Positions 62,156 to 64,000 of a stretch of DNA of 64,000 nucleotides are shown piece after piece. The notes below the pieces were generated by a model. The model was not told the origin of the DNA. It worked only from the letters and a program-made list of their open reading frames with translations, and searched no databases. Origin of the DNA: Argonema galeatum A003/A1 (GTDB lineage Bacteria > Cyanobacteriota > Cyanobacteriia > Cyanobacteriales > Aerosakkonemataceae); NCBI RefSeq assembly GCF_023333595.1, contig NZ_JAIQZM010000003.1:186001-250000 (forward strand), in the 5' to 3' direction. Positions within the stretch are counted from its first letter, which is position 1. The number at the start of each line of letters is the position of its first letter. The position numbers and the translations under genes are program-made.

Positions 62156-63175
62156 TTAAAATTTGAACGGTTGGGGAACAGTAACGGGCACTCCACCTTG
62201 TTCTAATGATTCTGTCAACGCACGGAGAATTTGGACTAAATGAGCGCCAACCCAACCCGAAGAAACAGTTGAGGTTGTGTTCTGGCTAACACAATCAAGA
62301 AAGTGTTCGCAAACTCGTTTTAGAGGTTCTCCTGGTTCGACATTCACGACTTCATGGCTTTGATTCATAGGAGTAAATCGGTTGCCGCTTTGCTCCAAAC
62401 TGCCATGCTGTATAGTCAGAGGTGATTCTGTCGATAACTCGTCAAAGATCAAAGTCCCCTGACTGCCTACGACTCCCAGACGCCGCTGTTTATCGGGATT
62501 GAACCAGCACAAATGGATATATGCTTGAAATCCGCTGGGGTAGGTAAGCGTCACCCAAACCAAGTCGGCTAAACCGCTTTGCAGCCAGACGTTGCCAGTA
62601 GCTTGCACTTTTATTGGCGTTTCCCCTAGCCAGGTGTTGAAAATGGCGATATCGTGGATGGCTAAATCCCACATGGCATCGACATCCGGGCGCACGGGGC
62701 CAAGGTGGGTTCGGGTGGCGTAACCATAGCGCAAGTCTCCGAGTATTCCCTTTTGGATGACGGCTTTTCCGCCAATTACGGCGGGATGGAATAGATAGGT
62801 GTGGTCTACCACAAGTTGCCGGTGCTGTTGTTCTGCTAAACGGCAAAGTTCCAGGGACTCGGCTGGGTATAGGGTTAAAGGTTTTTCTGCTAGGACGTGG
62901 TAGCCTTGCTGGAGGGCGTCAGCGATTAAGGTGTAGTGGCTGGAGGCTGGGGTGACGATCGCAACAGCGTCCAGTTCCGGCAATTCTCGCACTTGGGCCC
63001 AATCGGTTGCCAGAAGTACGCTCTCATCGAACTGATAACGCGATCGCAAAGCTGCCAATCTCTCCGGATTGGGGTCTACCACCGCCACTAAACGCGCTTG
63101 GGGATTTTCTAAGAAGTTTCGCACCAGATGGACACCCCACCGCCCAGCCCCTAATACAGCAATTTTTATTGTCAT
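62156..63175 (-). CDS. Gfo/Idh/MocA-family oxidoreductase
   Basis: 339 residues. Rossmann motif VLGAGRWGVHLVRNF, then AIVTPASSHYTLIADALQ, the conserved EKPLTL (Glu-Lys-Pro), and a C-terminal domain with MWDLAIHDIAIFNTWLG. WDLAIHD supplies the Asp and His of the active site. It acts on a sugar or cyclitol, probably with NAD(P). The C-terminal VSSGWVGAHLVQILRAL is typical. No sugar-metabolism neighbour to narrow the substrate. Confidence 0.88.
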   Translation of the reverse strand: MTIKIAVLGAGRWGVHLVRNFLENPQARLVAVVDPNPERLAALRSRYQFDESVLLATDWAQVRELPELDAVAIVTPASSHYTLIADALQQGYHVLAEKPLTLYPAESLELCRLAEQQHRQLVVDHTYLFHPAVIGGKAVIQKGILGDLRYGYATRTHLGPVRPDVDAMWDLAIHDIAIFNTWLGETPIKVQATGNVWLQSGLADLVWVTLTYPSGFQAYIHLCWFNPDKQRRLGVVGSQGTLIFDELSTESPLTIQHGSLEQSGNRFTPMNQSHEVVNVEPGEPLKRVCEHFLDCVSQNTTSTVSSGWVGAHLVQILRALTESLEQGGVPVTVPQPFKF

Positions 63176-63372
63176 TGGTTATTTGTTATTGCAAAAGGGA
63201 AGATTTTAGATAAAGTAGAAGAATTGAGAAATCCAACAACGTTGCTACGCTTTTATTAGTTTGTCGTCATTCATCCCTGCCTAAAATGTGGTTTTTTTGA
63301 TAGTATTTTTAGGTAGGGACTTCTGACGACATTTCTGTTAAATCTGAAATTTTAACTCTGAAATCTGAAATT

Positions 63373-63537
63373 ATATCGTGTCCGGTTGCATCGTTAGTAC
63401 ATGAGTGAGATCGTCAAATTGTCTGTTGTCATCGTTGGTTAAATTTTTACCGCAGATGAAGACAGATGAACGCAGATAAACGCAGATAAGAATAATCGCA
63501 CGTTTTTTTAGGTAACCAATGCGTAAGGACATGATAT
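63373..63537. mobile_element. MITE-like element, copy B (about 165 bp)
   Basis: Opposite orientation to copy A. Ends ATATCGTGTCCGGTTGCATC and, on the other strand, ATATCATGTCCTTACGCATT. The core has CGCAGATAAACGCAGATAAG and TTGGTTAAATTTTTACCGC. Its right end touches the stop codon of rnc at 63537-63539. The remainder of the 63176-63536 gap (upstream of the Gfo/Idh gene) shows only a few AT-rich bases and no gene. Confidence 0.8.
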
Positions 63538-64000
63538 TATTCATTTGACATTTGAATTTTTGATTGCTCAAAAGCAACTTTTGCAGCAGCTTGTTCGGCA
63601 GCTTTTTTCGATCCTCCTTCTCCCGTTCCCCAGGTTTGTCCCAGTACTTTGACAACTGCGGTGAACATTTGGGGATTACCTCGAATTGGCTTCATTTCCT
63701 TAACTTCATATTCGGGTAAAACCTTGTAGTAGCTCTGGGTAAGTTCCTGGAGGGCTGCTTTATAATTATGACGGGCTGGGTCGCTGCGAATTTCTGTGGC
63801 TAATTGTTTAAAGTGGGTATCTAACCAAGGTAGCACTAATTCCAAAGTGTGGGTACTTAGGTAGAGAGCGCCCAACACAGCTTCTAAAGCGTCTGCCAGC
63901 CTAGTTTCCCGTCCGGCAATGTCTCCCGCCGCACTCCGATCGAGCAGTAGGTATGCCTCTAATCCATAACTATCGGCTATTTGTGCCAGGATGCGATCGC
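63537..64000 (-). CDS. rnc: Ribonuclease III, 5' truncated by window edge
   Basis: The C-terminal half of a dsRNA-specific endonuclease. The frame stays open to base 64000: AYLLLDRSAAGDIAG, then RETRLADALEAVLGALYLST with the catalytic Asp and Glu of RNase III (DALEAVLGALYL), followed by the dsRNA-binding domain HNYKAALQELTQSYYK to GTGEGGSKKAAEQAAAKVAF. The N-terminal signature ERLEFLGDA lies beyond the window. The stop codon abuts the MITE-like element. Confidence 0.95.
   Translation of the reverse strand, partial: DRILAQIADSYGLEAYLLLDRSAAGDIAGRETRLADALEAVLGALYLSTHTLELVLPWLDTHFKQLATEIRSDPARHNYKAALQELTQSYYKVLPEYEVKEMKPIRGNPQMFTAVVKVLGQTWGTGEGGSKKAAEQAAAKVAFEQSKIQMSNE

Noticed and set aside
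63371-63655. 94-residue minus-strand reading frame
   Set aside because: Runs through MITE copy B and then out of frame through rnc, which is clearly the real gene there.

Overview
The window comes from a filamentous cyanobacterium, most like the Oscillatoriales (Microcoleus/Oscillatoria type). The octamer GCGATCGC (HIP1) is scattered throughout. There are photosystem genes (psbX, a Psb32-type TPM protein), the chloroplast-shared families Ycf66, Ycf21-type chorismate lyase, YggT and Ycf46-like AAA+, and a cyAbrB regulator beside sdhB. Heptanucleotide tandem repeats and palindromic elements fill most gaps between genes. No phage, insertion-sequence transposase or CRISPR array is visible.

Layout. 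1-5.5 kb: the 3' part of a zeta-toxin-like kinase, aroC, an MBL-fold hydrolase, chorismate lyase, an Rpn/DUF4351 protein and a PIN toxin-antitoxin pair. 5.5-16 kb: mostly housekeeping (tRNA-Leu, accC, yggT, psbX, an LRAT-like protein, ycf66, two TolB-like lipoproteins, an HtrA-type protease, sdhB, cyAbrB2, a CPBP protease). 16.2-26.7 kb: a nine-gene same-strand accessory block with three G-box P-loop proteins, a large single-pass membrane protein with a peptidoglycan-binding domain, a membrane protein with an FHA-like tail, Uma2, a VWA protein, a small unknown protein and an AAA+ ATPase. This is the best candidate for an undescribed system, possibly an NTP-dependent conflict or envelope-surveillance machine.

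26.8-40.9 kb: cobL and cobH, a DUF1868 protein, holA, a DUF4168 protein, a PAS-LuxR regulator diverging from ureE-ureF-ureG, psb32, DUF4346, SDR, DUF482 and RibD-like genes, and a histidine kinase. 41.1-47.7 kb: a second accessory block with two paralogous asparagine-synthetase-like proteins that lack the glutaminase cysteine, a fold-III decarboxylase-like protein without the PLP lysine, a zinc-ribbon membrane protein and a small membrane protein. It may be an unusual biosynthetic or modification cluster.

48.1-61.1 kb: a four-gene minus-strand signalling operon made of a Ser/Thr kinase-ATPase-GAF-PAS-histidine kinase, a stand-alone receiver, a hybrid histidine kinase and a REC/GAF/PAS adenylate cyclase. 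It probably couples several sensors to cAMP. The window ends with a GAF protein, a Gfo/Idh/MocA oxidoreductase and the 3' part of rnc.

Repeats are a theme. A roughly 165-bp element with inverted ends occurs twice complete and once truncated. Heptamer arrays supply start or stop codons to several genes and have inserted in frame into one giant kinase. All functional calls come from reading motifs; no database search was run.
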